From Blastocystis hominis (lineage: Eukaryota; Sar; Bigyra; Opalinata; Blastocystidae), in the NCBI RefSeq assembly GCF_000151665.1, contig NW_013171816.1, positions 315,001 through 379,000 on the forward strand: a stretch of 64,000 bases of DNA, in the 5' to 3' direction. Under the pieces are notes generated by a model that was not told the DNA's origin, did not search any database, and saw only the letters and a program-made list of their open reading frames with translations. Of the stretch, positions 38,040 to 50,271 are shown in pieces. Position 1 is the stretch's first letter; every line of letters starts with the position of its first letter. The position numbers and the translations under genes are program-made.

Positions 38040-39886
38040 TCAAACTATACTCGAAATTGATTTCGATCGAACATACTCGAATGAACCAGGTAGATCGACA
38101 TTTTGAAGATTTGGAATATCTAAATACTATCAATATTCAATTTTCAGAAATACTTTCCAATGTCACTGCACGAGCATAGCGAAAACTATATCCAAAGAGA
38201 CAAGATGTTATTGATGTTAGATTTGGAAGATCTACAAAGCAAATCATAACCAATCAATTCATTATTACTTCGAAGTGCCAATGAAGTTGAATCATACCAC
38301 AAACTTCCTCCAAGTGTCCATTCACCGAGTCGAATGGATTGTAATGATGGAAGGTCTATATCAATCATTTCATTCGAATTCATTCAATACTTTCAATTAT
38401 GGTTGACAGGCAATCATGGAATACATGATCACCTAATGTAATGGATTGTAGATTTGGAAGATCTATACATCCATTAAATATTCAATATCATGTCAATACC
38501 TCGAATCAAAAACGAACTATAATAGAAATTGTATGAATAACTTCCAATTGTCCCAATTTGAATGGATTGTAATTGTGGTAGATTCTTCAATTCAAAGTCT
38601 CCTCCAAAATCACTGAAACTATATTCACCAATTTGAATGGATTCCAATGATTTACAATTCAATATGTGGAATGATTTCAATTCATTTTTTCCCCAACTAT
38701 ACTTTTCCTGAGTAAACGAATTGTTTCCGATTTTGATAGTTTTCAATCGATTCAATCCATCGATTTTGAATGTTTTCACTCTTGAAAAGCATTCATCGCC
38801 GATTTCGATAGATCGTAGCTGCTTGAATCGATTCAGATTAATTGCATTCAAATCGTTACAGCAATACGATGAAATCTTCAAATCGGTCACTTGCAAACTC
38901 ACATCGGTCCATTTTGTAGATTCAGTGACACTGAATCGAACAGGAGCGGTTTCTTTGCGTTTTGGAACAGGAGCAACAACAACTGGAGCAGGAGTAGGAG
39001 TAGGAGTAGGAGTAGGAGTAGGAACAGGAACAGGAGCAGGAGCAGGAACAGGAACAGGAACAGGAACAGGAACAGGAACAGGAACAGGAACAGGAACAGG
39101 AACAGGAACCTGAGCCGGTCTAGGAATCATGGCTGTTGATAAACCCTACCTCAATTTTGGATCGTATCTACCATCAGTCAGTTTCACTCCACTCACTTCC
39201 TTTCCATCCTTCCATTCACATTCTCGAGTTGCCATTCCAGTCTTTTCATCAATCAGACATCCTTTCCCTTCACGAATAAATCGTTCATTGTCTTCATCAT
39301 AGCGAAATCCACCCACATAGATCGGAATTCGTTTCGTTGGATCCAAACTATCTGCTCCATTTCGCTTCAATTCAGTCATCGTATCTCCATTGAAATATCG
39401 AATCACTTCTTTCAATACTCCTTTGCTCCACATCCCTTCCACAGCCACATTTCCGCTTTCTTCATCGTATTCGATGCCCCAGCCTTCTTTCATTCGTCTT
39501 TCGTTGTACCCTCCGTGATACAGCAAATGTCCCGTTCTGGCTGACCAGATTTCCATTCGAAGCCCTTTCTTGTGGTAAACAAAACGTTTGCTATTCATTT
39601 GTTCCAAAATATACTCGAATCGCTGACTGAAATCGGCTCGACCATTCTTGTATCGAATAAACTCCTCCGATTTCTTCCCATTCTTGTCCTCCTTCCATTC
39701 TTGTTTCAGTACGTTATTTTCAAACAGATACACATCACCAGATTCTGATCGCAATAGAAATTCGTTCTTGTGCTTTCCCTGGAATCGCTGAACAGTGTAT
39801 TTGATTCCACCCTTGACCAGGGTTTCAGGGTCGCCGAGTGTCACATATCTGTCAAGTAAATACTCGGTGAAGCGAATTTCAGTCAA
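38040..39886 (-). CDS. MORN / proline-rich linker / leucine-rich-repeat protein, copy B
   Basis: Start 39886 (MTEIRFTEYLLDRYVTLGDP), paralogous to 13036-14819. MORN-like part: LLYHGGYNERRMKEGWGIEY, VEGMWSKGVL, YVGGFRYDE. A 30-nt intron (39117-39146 by the GTAGGG...CCTAG signals, minus strand) joins YDPKLR to a VP-dipeptide linker (copy A has KP/AP instead and no intron there). Then the LRR part: QLRSIEIGDECFSRVKTFKI, LKTIKIGNNSFTQEK, LESIQIGEYSFSDFGG, LPQLQSIQ, and exon-wise (D/N)LPxLQSI repeats in phase 1 down to a TGA at 38040-38042. Function unknown. The linker dipeptides come from different hexanucleotide repeats in the two copies, so they expanded independently. Confidence 0.65.
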
Positions 39887-39903
39887 ATAGGCTATTCATT
39901 AGC

Positions 39904-40384
39904 ATGGAAGATAACACAATACATTCCTCAACCATTTCATTTGACCAAAATAAAGAAATTATAAGAAAATCCAAAAGCACACTCAGTTTAATATCCAGTT
40001 TAAATATCACCGAAACACAATTCTATTTTTCTATTGGAAATTTAGGAGTATGTATACATGGTGTAAGTCGAGCTAGAAATGCCTGCTTCTCAAATTCCAA
40101 CAAAAGTAGTTTTATTTGCTTCTCGATTTTTCATATTTCTTCTATCAAATATATCTTGCTATTTTCAAAGTGAATATTCAAAAATGAACCATTATCAATT
40201 GAGTGGTGGAGCATTCGATAGGAAATATGTCGAATCATTGCAATTCCACAAATACATTCCATTGTTTATTTTGGGAAGCTTTGTTATTTTTGGTTGGGTA
40301 TTCACACACATTCATAGCCTATACAATTATATGAGAATTGAAGAACGCTATTTTGAATGTGTTTTTGTTTTCCTGAACACATGA
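39904..40384 (+). CDS. Possible small membrane protein, two exons
   Basis: Head-to-head with MORN/LRR copy B (17 bp between start codons). MEDNTIHSSTISFDQNKEII then, after a 46-nt GT-AG intron from about 40060, a hydrophobic VLFASRFFIFLLSNISCYF, a hydrophilic MNHYQLSGGAFDRKYVESLQ, and a second membrane segment YIPLFILGSFVIFGWVF. Coding potential is uncertain; AT-rich DNA gives such ORFs by chance. Confidence 0.3.
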
Positions 40385-42678
40385 GAATAGAGTGTCTCTG
40401 AAACAAGATTTCCTAAGCTAGTCTGTGCTTTCAACACTATTATTGGTGTTATCAGAGCTTTGTAGCTAGTTCTAAAGGAGTACAGTAGAAAACAGTTTCA
40501 GTAGTGTATTTCGCTATCTCAATATAATCCACCGAAATAATAGGGCTCAAGAATAGTTTTACTTTGGCTTGTCGATCCAACTGGTTAAGACACTTTCGAT
40601 TTGCTTCGAAGGAATTGCCTATAATGTCAGGAAAATGTCCAAATTGTAGGTTTTGTTGGTTCCAAATGGACTTCGTGTATTTTCCATAAATTCCACATCT
40701 ACACTCATCTTATATTTCTAGACTAGAAAATTGTTCATGTGAACTGTAGAAAACATCCTTTTTCTGGTGTTGACCAAGATTATGTGTGCTATCCATGCTT
40801 GTATCAAATGAATTGGTTTTTCTATACGTAATATATACTATTTTCATTGTTTCTATGACCAATTGTCTTCCAGTCTTATTTCTACATATATTTTGATTCG
40901 TATAATGTTCATAGTTTATAATTATAGGTATTCGTATTTATTGTGCATAGATTGTACATTATTTGTCACTCGCTTTCCCTCAGTGTGTTTCACTTCTAAA
41001 TTATGTTTCTACAGAGTCAATTCGTTTGATTCGTGCTCATAATCGAATTCCTATTATCTTTGAAACAGTAATAATCACATTTCTTCCTACTATCAGTAAA
41101 CTCATTCTACAGCTCAGTCTGTCGTTGTGTAACATGCATACATTGATAATTATGATGTGCATCATCTTCCACAAACAACCCAATCAGTTAGTTATTCATT
41201 ATTTTCCTTTGGATTGTTTAATGGCTATTCATTCGATATCTAGAGAATAGAAATGATAGTGTGTGGAATCAATCGAAAAGGAAGAAATCACTTCTCACAC
41301 TTGGCTACTCTATTGTGTGGGTTGCATCTTGGTGTTGGAAGTGGAGGTTTGGCTAGATGAGCCTTTCGTTTTGCTAAGCCCTACTTTATTTGATCTCCCC
41401 AACAATGCCCAACCACACTCGAACATGTCATTCAAATACGATGGAATTCCAATCCTCTTTTCAATCCATTATTTCGCTTATGTAATGAGTGGTAACAGTA
41501 GAAAGTCATTGAGATATTATAATTATGTGTATTGCTGCTGTGTTCTAAAACAATATGTTCTCGGTAGATGCAGTAGAATCATTAGCACAATGCTAGCAAA
41601 TCAACTATCAATTCACAGCACTCTATTATTATTATTATCAACTAGAGTCGTTTGGTTCCTCGTTCTGGATTATTCTGTTCATGTTTCTAAATCATTCCAA
41701 CACCCTACACACTCTAAATCTACATTTTCCTTCTTTCCTTCCTAAACACATTTTCGATTCTCATTCTAATCCTACAACGCTTCAACCATTCCACATCTCT
41801 ACAATTCCATCCATCCACATCACTCCTTTCACTCTTTTCTTCCTCTTCACACTTTTTTCCACCCTACACACATACACAATACTAGCTATTCGGCCTGCTT
41901 AAGTTTCACTGGTAAAGCTTACCGAATTCCTCACATCCCATTCGAGTAGCGAGTACTCCTTCCCCACAAAACCAATTTCCATAGTATCTACAGTTTGTGG
42001 TGAAGAATGGCGAACCATTGCCGTCAACCCAGTTACGATCGAATCCTATCTCCTTACTCATTCAATCCATTCACAATTCCTACTCCTTCCACCCTTCCGC
42101 CATCATTACACTTCCCCTCGGTTTTTCCATTCAGACGCGATGGCTTGCTGCTTCCAGTAGAATCGCAGGAATCCAAATTCTTACCTCCCAGTAACCAATC
42201 ATCCTTATCCAACCCTATAGTTTCCATTTATCAAACAAACCAACAATATCCTCCCTGGATTAACAGTCAACGCGACGTTGACTTCTTGAATCTCGATGGA
42301 TAATCCCAAACAAACAATCAAACACTCCTTTCTTTGTACGTTTTTCAGTGTGGAGTCCATAGATTCAGTATTGACACGCTCATGGTTCATTTCCAATCCT
42401 CTTCAATTCTTATACAACTAAAAATCTAATGAATCGAAAAACCAACAATCACAATCACAATCACAATCACAATCACATAGAATTCAGTCCTATCACTTTC
42501 ACTCTATTCACTTTCCTACTCAGTATTGTTTATATTCCAATCCTTTCCAACAATATCACTAAAACAGCAGTTATACAATAAAAGATTTTCTCGTTGATTA
42601 TCATGAAACCTTATGAGTATCGTTATTCCCTCTTCTTTATCTCAATACCACGCACACTTCCATCCCTTCATTTCTTTT
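40385..42678. other. AT-rich intergenic DNA, no supportable gene
   Basis: Contains the right copy of the 0.2-kb block (41602-41815) and a short (ACAATC)n tract near 42450. Other ORFs are short and domain-free. Confidence 0.55.
41602..41815 (+). repeat. 0.2-kb near-identical block, right copy
   Basis: Matches 15510-15732 almost base for base. The TTA tract is shorter and the match stops at the (ATCC)n tract. Confidence 0.85.
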
Positions 42679-42691
42679 AACAAACACTTCA
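42679..42691 (-). terminator. Stop/poly(A) signal of the NAA25-like gene
   Basis: Minus strand reads T(GA)AG-TGTTTGTT: the genomic TGA at 42689-42691 has its T exactly five bases before the octamer (42679-42686). Adenylation after that T would turn TGA into TAA. Confidence 0.7.
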
Positions 42692-45596
42692 CAACCCATA
42701 CTTCTTCTCCCTCAAATAATTCTCCACATTCTTGCACACTCGCTCCATTTCCTCCACCGCCTGCATGTGCGCACTGTTCACCTTCTCTACCGCGGGGAGA
42801 ATACTCGAAACGAACCACTACGCCTCACTTACTTCCTCCCAAACTTACTCCATTTTCCCACTTCAATTCCTTCATTTTCTTCGCATACTCACCCTTTTCC
42901 ACCTTTTCTCCTTTTACCACCTTCAGAATTCCACGAATTCCATTCATTACCACCGTCGCGCGCTTGTCTTTCTTCGCGTTTCGCTTATTTGGCGGCAAAA
43001 GAACCGCCAACCAAACCAGAACACAATTACAAAGCTGACTCACCGCGGATAAATCCTCACCCATGATCGGCTTCTCTCCCGCGGGAGTCGCCTCCATTTC
43101 GGCTAAAATCGCCTCCATTTCTTTTTCCGCGGTTTCGACATCGGTTTCATCGTGGAAAACGCGTAACGCCAACTCAAAAAGATGGTATCCCCCGCGCATC
43201 AGCGAGGGCGTTTCATCTCCCAACTGTGCGAAACTGGTGCGCACGGCTTCGATGCGTTCCGCGGGAATCTTATCGAACTGACCGTCGTTGGAGACGAAAA
43301 TCCAAAGAAGGGAAGCGACAGCCAATCGGAAACGCGCCACGTTGACGATCGTCCCGCGGTTAAGTCGTCCCAACTGAGTGTGGAAATGGGGGTAAAAGCG
43401 GCAGAATTCGAAATCGAAGTTCGATCGGCAGTTTTCCTACAAAAAAGCCCCGAATTGTGGAATACAGGGAGAGGAGCGAGCAACTCATCGAAACACATTT
43501 GACTGACAACCTCGCGATCCTATTGGTCAAATTAACTGAATGAAACGACCTTCAACGAAGCCGTGAGAGACGCAAAGAAGAAGTCCGAAAGAACGGCGAG
43601 GCGTTCAATGGAATGTTCTAATCGAATTCGAAGATTCCGGATGGTTTCCATGTTGATGAACGATCTCTCGCGAATGCAATCGAATTCTTTTTGGAACGAC
43701 TCCATTCGCCTGCAATTCACGCCGAATTCCAATCGAAAACCCGTTGAAATCGAAGCGATTCAGCTGCTCCCAAAGCTTGCGCAGCTCCAAGAAGGAACCG
43801 AATTCCGACGTGACACAATGAAGCGGTGCGCCCAATGAAAGCAGCTGAATGTCGATGACCTTCAGCGCCACTACAATGAAAGAAAACCAAACAAACTTCA
43901 CGGAAATGTTCGATGGCAGCGGATGAAACGCCCAGTTCGTAGTATTGGAGAACCAGCGCCAATTCCGCTCTAAAAAAGTGCGGTCGTTTTCTGACCGATT
44001 CTTCGAGAAGCATGACGCACTCGCATCCACATCGGAATCTCTCCAGATTCGACATTTCCTCGTCTATTGGTTCATGTACCCGCGGGAATCGTACATTTTC
44101 GTTTTAAAAGTTGGGCGGCAACGAGAGGAATGGAATCCAAAGGAATGATTTCCTTTGTAGGCAACGAATCTTTGTATGAATCAATTTCCATTTCATAAAT
44201 GTGAATCAATTCCTTCACAAAGGACAAATTCACGGGAATCGATGTCACATTCGCTATCTCAATACACGTCAGCTTGCGCTGCACGTTTTCCAATAATTCC
44301 GCCGATTTCGTCACGGAAACTGTCAAATTCAACACACTGATGATGAACTTCGATAGAATTTCCATTGATTCTACACGTAAAGTGGTTCATCATCACTATG
44401 AACTTTCGCTATGAAGAACACAGAGCCAACGCTCCAAATCGTGGAAACAAAACGGTCGTTCGCCATACCGTTTCACAAACTGGCACACAATTTCCGCCAA
44501 CTCCGTATCCAATGAAACTCCCTTCTTCACTTCGATGCTTTTTACCTCCAAGCGGAACAACCACAATAACCGCGATTCTTCGAATTTCTTCGCATACGCG
44601 TCCAGCGATTCCTTTAGAACCGAAACCGAATCTTCGCATACTACAGTCCAAAAAAGCCCGATTTCTTACGCTCCGACACACACTGGCAATAATACGAAAC
44701 CGAATCCCAGTCGTTTTTGTTTCCCTCCAAAATGTCATTGAATAACCGCGGGACGATCTCTTTTTCCCGCCCTAATTCTTTCAATACGGTTCGCTCCAGA
44801 ATTCGTTCGTCCAATAAGCGTTGAGACACGAGATACGTTTTCATTCGGTTCTCCAGAACTTCTTCCGCTTCTTTGAATTTTCCCTCGCGAATCAGAACCG
44901 CGGTTAAGAGCCATTCGAAGTTTCGACCTTCGCGGGTGTCGCGACCGACCTATTTGTCAGAAATCGGGACTATTTTGACGGCATCGATCTGCTTTTGAAT
45001 GATTCGCTCGGAGAGAAGCAAAAGCATTTTGAATTTGGCGGGATCTTCGGGCGTTTCGTTGAGTAAAACGTTTACGCAGTTCCAGATCGTGTACTCGTCT
45101 TTCTTCTTGTACAGCTGGCCCAATTCGATGGAGAGCTCGCGCATTCGGCTGAAGTTACGCTATGGTCAATTGCAGAAACCGCGTCTACCGTGTGGAAGTA
45201 GGAATAGTACAAGAATTCACCCGTGGTGATATTGTGCTTGTCCTTTGCGTGGGCGATCTCGAGGAGCTTCACTCCAAGCGAAAAATCACCGACGAAGTGG
45301 ATAACTCGCATGGCTTGATTGATAACTTCCATGTCTGTGGGCTTCAGCTCCTACAACGTGGAAAAAAGGAAAAGAGAATAAACGATCAGGTCTTCAATGC
45401 TCTCGCGCGCTTTTTCGCGATTACCCAGATAAATACAACACGTACCCTTCAAGGACTAGAAGTGAGAGGCAGTACAGCCTAGGCGTACTTGAGCAATCGT
45501 GTATCGTTTTAATTCTGGGGAGCAGAGCGTTTTGTACGCTTTCTTGAATTTTCCTGCATCGATGTATGAATACGCTGCTTGAATAAGCTTTGACAT
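42689..45596 (-). CDS. NAA25: NatB auxiliary subunit NAA25/Mdm20-like TPR protein
   Basis: Start 45596 (MSKLIQAAYSYIDAGKFKKA), then a 33-nt intron and SLKGTCCIYLGNREKARESI, the TPR entry typical of NAA25. Helical repeats continue: INQAMRVIHFVGDFSLGVKL, MRELSIELGQLYKKKDEYTI-WNCVNVLLNETPEDPAKFKM, ERTVLKELGREKEIVPRLF, NDWDSVSYYCQCVSE and ALKVIDIQLLSLGAPLH. The final exon ends REKKYGL. NAA25 anchors the NAA20 acetyltransferase to ribosomes and the pair acetylates Met-Asp/Glu/Asn N-termini. Exon junctions in 43.4-44.0 kb were not all resolved. Short introns with CCGCGG are common. NAA25 is poorly conserved, so the call rests on TPR pattern and N-terminal resemblance. Confidence 0.65.
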
Positions 45597-45670
45597 TGGT
45601 AAGCGAATAAATTTGGATGAATCTCAAAACAAGAGTGAAAGGACCAAAAACTGGAATTCCAAAAGTTTCC

Positions 45671-45678
45671 AACAAACA
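45671..45678 (-). terminator. TGTTTGTT motif after the TRM3/TARBP1-like gene
   Basis: The octamer on the minus strand lies about 95 nt past the last conserved codons (WEY) of the methyltransferase and 75 nt before the NAA25-like start. The exact stop could not be fixed. Confidence 0.5.
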
Positions 45679-45759
45679 ACATAGCTCGATTTCTCGTTGA
45701 CCAAGTGCTGTCTTGTTTGCAAAATTAAGAAAAACGAAGCAATGCAATGCAATGCAAAA

Positions 45760-48700
45760 ACTATTCAAGGATATATATTCCCAAATCAATATGGATCCGC
45801 TCACATGCACATTCAGCGACCTAATAATGCCAAACTGCGGAATTTCTATGCATAAATCCAACATCTGGATGATTTTCGCCGGAATTCCCTCCTTCTCCTT
45901 TCCCAGCACCAACGCCATCTTTTCCGGGAATTCCACTTTTCCGAGGGTTTTGCTCGTCACCGTTTGCTCCAATCCCACCAACGCGTAGCCCTCTTCCTTC
46001 AGCCTTCTCAAATACGCAGGCAGCTCACTCTCCGGACACTCCTCCATTTCTACCCATTCTTCCGCGGTTACGCTCGTCTACACCTCGCGTTTCCCCGTTT
46101 CCCCTACCGATTTGAAGACCTGCTCCTTTTTGCATCGCAGCGAATTCACGACGATCTTCTCCACCGCGAAAATCTCCCCGGTTCGCGTCAGTCCGCCCAG
46201 ATTGGGCAGTTTGTCCACCAGCGACGCGATCACCACGATTTTCTGCTTCTTTCGATGCTCCACCTCCGATTTCGAACTCGCCTCCCACGGCAGAATCTTC
46301 TTCTGGAAGTTCGAAAATTGCTCCGAATTCTGGAAGGTCGAAAATTGCTCCGAATTCTGGAGCTCCGGATAAGTGCCGGATTTCGGCGTGGTTTCGCGGG
46401 ATTCCGCGGTGGTTGGCGGGAAATCTTCGCGGTACCACGACGCCAGCAAGTTCTCCATTTCTTCCCGCACTTGATCCATCAGAACCGCGGGAATGAAGTC
46501 GTTCAGGTTGTTCAGAGGAAGGGAAAACAGGGAAACCGTGGAACACTCGCGATCGACGTTTCGTTCTTCGCAGAGCGCGGCTTGCTTTCTTCGCATGGCG
46601 GCAATCCGAGGATTTCCCGCCAACATCCGCTTCAGCCAATCATACTGCGGCATTTTGAAACGCTCCAAAACGTGGAAACAGAGAACCTGAGAGACGGTGC
46701 GCGTCAATCCCTCGGGAGCCATTGACCACGGGAATGCTGCATCCAAAAAAGCCCCGATACTTGGAGAATCCGTGGAAACGGAGAAAAGTGGAAACACGGC
46801 GATTTGGAGAAGCGAGGGAACCGTTTGACCCGACTGCGATGGAATTCGAAGAAGCGACAAAAGCGCGTCGTACGAAGATTCCGAAAATCGCTCCGATTTT
46901 AGCAATTGCATGCCAAAAAGTTCCTCGTAATGACGCACATCGCGCAAATTCAGCTGCTGAATGCAGCGCAAGAACCGCGGGAAACACAAGGCAGCGAGCT
47001 CCTTGGTTAAACCGCGGGAACAGACACAAAGAGCCTGCCAACAACGAACGCGACTCCCGTTTTCCTCGCTATTTTGCACGTGACTGCCAGAATTCGACAG
47101 TTTTTCTGCATATTCCAATAACCGCGGGATTAGGCGATTGAGTAAAGAGGAAGCTGTTCCCGCGGTAATCAGGGATTCGATAAATTGGAGGGAAAGAGCG
47201 CGGGGCTGCAAATTTGGAGGCGTTTTTGTGATTGCCAGCTCTTCCCGCGGTTCTTTCATCAAGAGAAGCAATTCGAATTCTTCCACAAACTCACCGAGGT
47301 GGCGCATGTGTTTCCCCATTTTCTCCAAAAACAGGGGAACAAACGTGGAACCCAATGAGGTACCTCCGTTTCCCATATTCTTGAAAATGGTTTGTACAAG
47401 GGTGTGATAACCGCGGGGAGGCGATTCCACAAAGAAGAAATCATGAGTGAGCAGGGAAGCAAGCACGACTCGAATAGCTGGATCCCCGCGGAGATTTCTG
47501 AATACGGTAGAAATGGCGGAAATCAGGGAATCAGCCAATCCTTCCATATTGAGTGAAGATTGATGGAGTTGAATGTGAGAAAGGAAATTATGCACATAAT
47601 GGAGAAGCGGACCCAACAATTCATCATCACACACCGACAAAAACTCCAAAAGAGGAGAGATGAGTTCGATGTCAAAGCAATTCTGACGAGACAACGCCAG
47701 CCAGCATGATTTCAAAGCCACATGTCTCGCAATCGATGAAAGGGATGATGAAGCATTCTCCAGACGATTCAACACAAGCAGCCATTCATTCACATTCACA
47801 TTCACATTCACATTCACATTTATTCCAATCGACACATGAATTCGAGAGAGCCAGCGACTCCAAACCATCAACTGCTCCTCTGTGATCTCACTCACACGGA
47901 TCCCCGCGATTCTCTGTCGAAGAAACTCCCCATTCGTTGTGAAACTTTCGATTTCAATGGCATCCAACATTCGATCATTCGCACTCCATTCATTCATCCC
48001 ATTCGAAATGAAACTCTCCAACCATTCCGCGGGAATAAGCTGCTTCACCCAATCGATGTCGTCACACCCAATAATCGATCGATATTGCAGAGAGCGACAA
48101 CACACATGAAGAATCGATTCGAATTCGCATGTCTGTCGCAGCTCTTCGATTTGGAAACTTCCGAGCTGAACAGCCATACATAAAAGCCAGCTGAGACACG
48201 CCACATTCTCTTCGCTTTAATTTCCCCAAGGTCTACGATTCTGCCGACCATTCNNNNNNNNNNNNNNNNNNNNNNNNNNNNNNNNNNNNNNNNNNNNNNN
48301 NNNNNNNNNNNNNNNNNNNNNNNNNNNNNNNNNNNNNNNNNNNNNNNNNNNNNNNNNNNNNNNNNNNNNNNNNNNNNNNNNNNNNNNNNNNNNNNNNNNN
48401 NNNNNNNNNNNNNNNNNNNNNNNNNNNNNNNNNNNCAGTAGTCGTCGGTTGTTACAGCAGTGACAGGAAGAGCGGGGAATCAACTGCTCCTCGGTAAGCG
48501 TGGTATGTTCCAACAGAATTCGAAGCAACCCCTTGCGGATTTTATCCAGCAACACGACGAAACTAATCTGTGTGGAAATTCGATCGAGCAAAAGCGTCAA
48601 ATCTTCGCAGAGCGTTTCATCCAAGGGAAGTTTCCACGGAATCGAAAACGAACAAACCGAATCGATGAGCTCGGGAGTCAAACTCTCGGCTGTGGAGCTA

Positions 48701-50239
48701 GCTGTGTTCACATCGTCCTGTAGGGAGTGTGGAGGGGATGGACAAAGCGAGGGATCGAAAAAGGCGAGGAGGAATTGATAAGCGGAAGGATTGGAAATGT
48801 GCAAACTGATCGAATGAATCAAATCGCGACAAAAACTGGAAAGTGTGTTGGCTTCTGCGCAGAGGCGCGCTGTTTGTTGGATGAAATGAAGGAGTTGGAA
48901 GCCTACGCCGTATAAAGGGCCTTTGTAATAAAGATTGTCGTTTAAAAGTGGAAGCACGTGCAGTAAAAAGAACGAAAAGTCAAATCGATTGGGGTGGGAA
49001 AGGAACGAAACGACAACAAACAGGCGGATTTGAGGATTGGCGTGGCGTAACGCCCGATCAAACAACACTTCGATCCACTTCGCATCGATCTGCAGCGGTT
49101 TCAACTCTTCGAAGGGCGTTTCATCGCACTGAATCGACCAAATTTGACCCCAAACGTCCTTCAAAAGATGCGTTGCGAACTCGTCGATCGTTTCATAAAT
49201 TGACAAAAATAACTCCCAGCGAGATTCGGTCCGTTCCCGCCACTCCTTCCACTCCTTCTCCTCTCGATCGTGGAAACAGGGAAACAGGGAAACATGCGAA
49301 AAGGAGAAACGGAGAACCGAATGGAGCAGCGAAAGCCCGAACTTGCGAATCGCCGCGCTTTCGCTCATCAAATTCGATCGAATCAGCGTCATCGCGGGCG
49401 TTACATCCACAAAGCCGGTGAGCCGTTCGAAGTAAACTTGGAGCACAAAGAGAGCGTTCGTTTGGAATTCTTCGTTGCCGCGGGAATAGAGAGAATCGAA
49501 GAGGGATTGGATGGTTTGCTGGGCAGCGGGGGAGTTGATGTGAACTCCGAGCAGATCGAGAGAAGAGGCGAGGAAAAGGTCTAAAGACTCGTGGATTGGG
49601 ATGGTGGAGAGTTTGAGATAAAGAGAAAGGGAGGAGTATAATGCATGGAATTGATCGTGTCCGATCCATTTGGTTTCAATCCATTTTGAGATGCATTTGG
49701 ATGCATTGCGTAGGAAAAGGAGGTTCGAGGAGAGGCAAAACTCATCGTACACGAGTTTCAAGAATTGTTCAAAGATCATTGAGATACTTTCGTTATTTGT
49801 TTGATCAATTCCGCAGTGCGTAGCGAAGAGATCCACGATACGATGATCGTTTGACTACCACATCAAACAAATATTAAAATACAGAAACAAACCTTCAACG
49901 CCCACAACACGCACCACTCCATGTAAGCAGTCGATTGCTCAAGGGTGAGGGAAGAGAACGTTTCTTGAAGTCGAGATGCGATCAGAAACTATCAATAAAC
50001 CGTTCAAATGAATACAAACATAAGCAACGCTCTCTGCGCTGTTTTCCTCCAATCGAGTCCCTTTCACAAGGTTCATCCACTGTTCTTCATTCCCTACACA
50101 CTAATTCCCCATCGTCCAAATCCAAACAGTCATTCCCCTTCCCCTTCGCGAACATCGCATCGACTAAGAGCAGCAAGGCGTCCGTACTCACTCCGGGCAC
50201 TCCCACCATGCGGACAAATGCTTCAATCGAAGTATCCAT
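45760..50239 (-). CDS. TARBP1: tRNA (guanosine-2'-O)-methyltransferase TRM3/TARBP1-like
   Basis: Start 50239 (MDTSIEAFVRMVGVPG). Long HEAT-like helical N-region (LQETFSSLTLEQSTAYMEWC, SNDHRIVDLFATHCGIDQTN, SLDLFLASSLDLLGVHINS and many more) leads to a C-terminal SPOUT domain: VVIASLVDKLPNLGGLTRTG (motif 1), ALVLGKEKEGIP (motif 2) and CIEIPQFGIIRSLNVHVSGS (motif 3), forming the knotted SAM site. It 2'-O-methylates G18 of tRNAs. Introns include 46078-46107 (30 nt, GGGGAAAC type) and one of 38 nt near 49856. A 182-N gap (48254-48435) removes an internal exon portion. The final residues after IWEY are unresolved. (NV)n-encoding ATTCAC repeat near 47790. Confidence 0.85.
48254..48435. other. Assembly gap, 182 N
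   Basis: Run of N inside the TRM3/TARBP1-like coding region; the true length is unknown, so the frame across it cannot be verified. Confidence 1.
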
Positions 50240-50256
50240 CGAAACCGAAATTATGA

Positions 50257-50264
50257 AACAAACA
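50257..50264 (-). terminator. TGTTTGTT 3'-end motif of the reductase gene
   Basis: Minus-strand octamer 7 nt past the TAA at 50272-50274. It overlaps the first 50 bp upstream of the TRM3-like start (50239), so the two genes are only about 33 nt apart. Confidence 0.65.
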
Positions 50265-50271
50265 TCGCAGA

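Larger units (their letters stand above)
37989..41815. repeat. Right copy of the directly repeated host segment
   Basis: Same order and orientation as 12985-15750: LRR 3' flank, MORN/LRR gene, spacer, 0.2-kb block. Offsets between copies are about 25.0 kb for the gene and 26.1 kb for the block, so the right spacer is about 1 kb longer. Confidence 0.7.
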
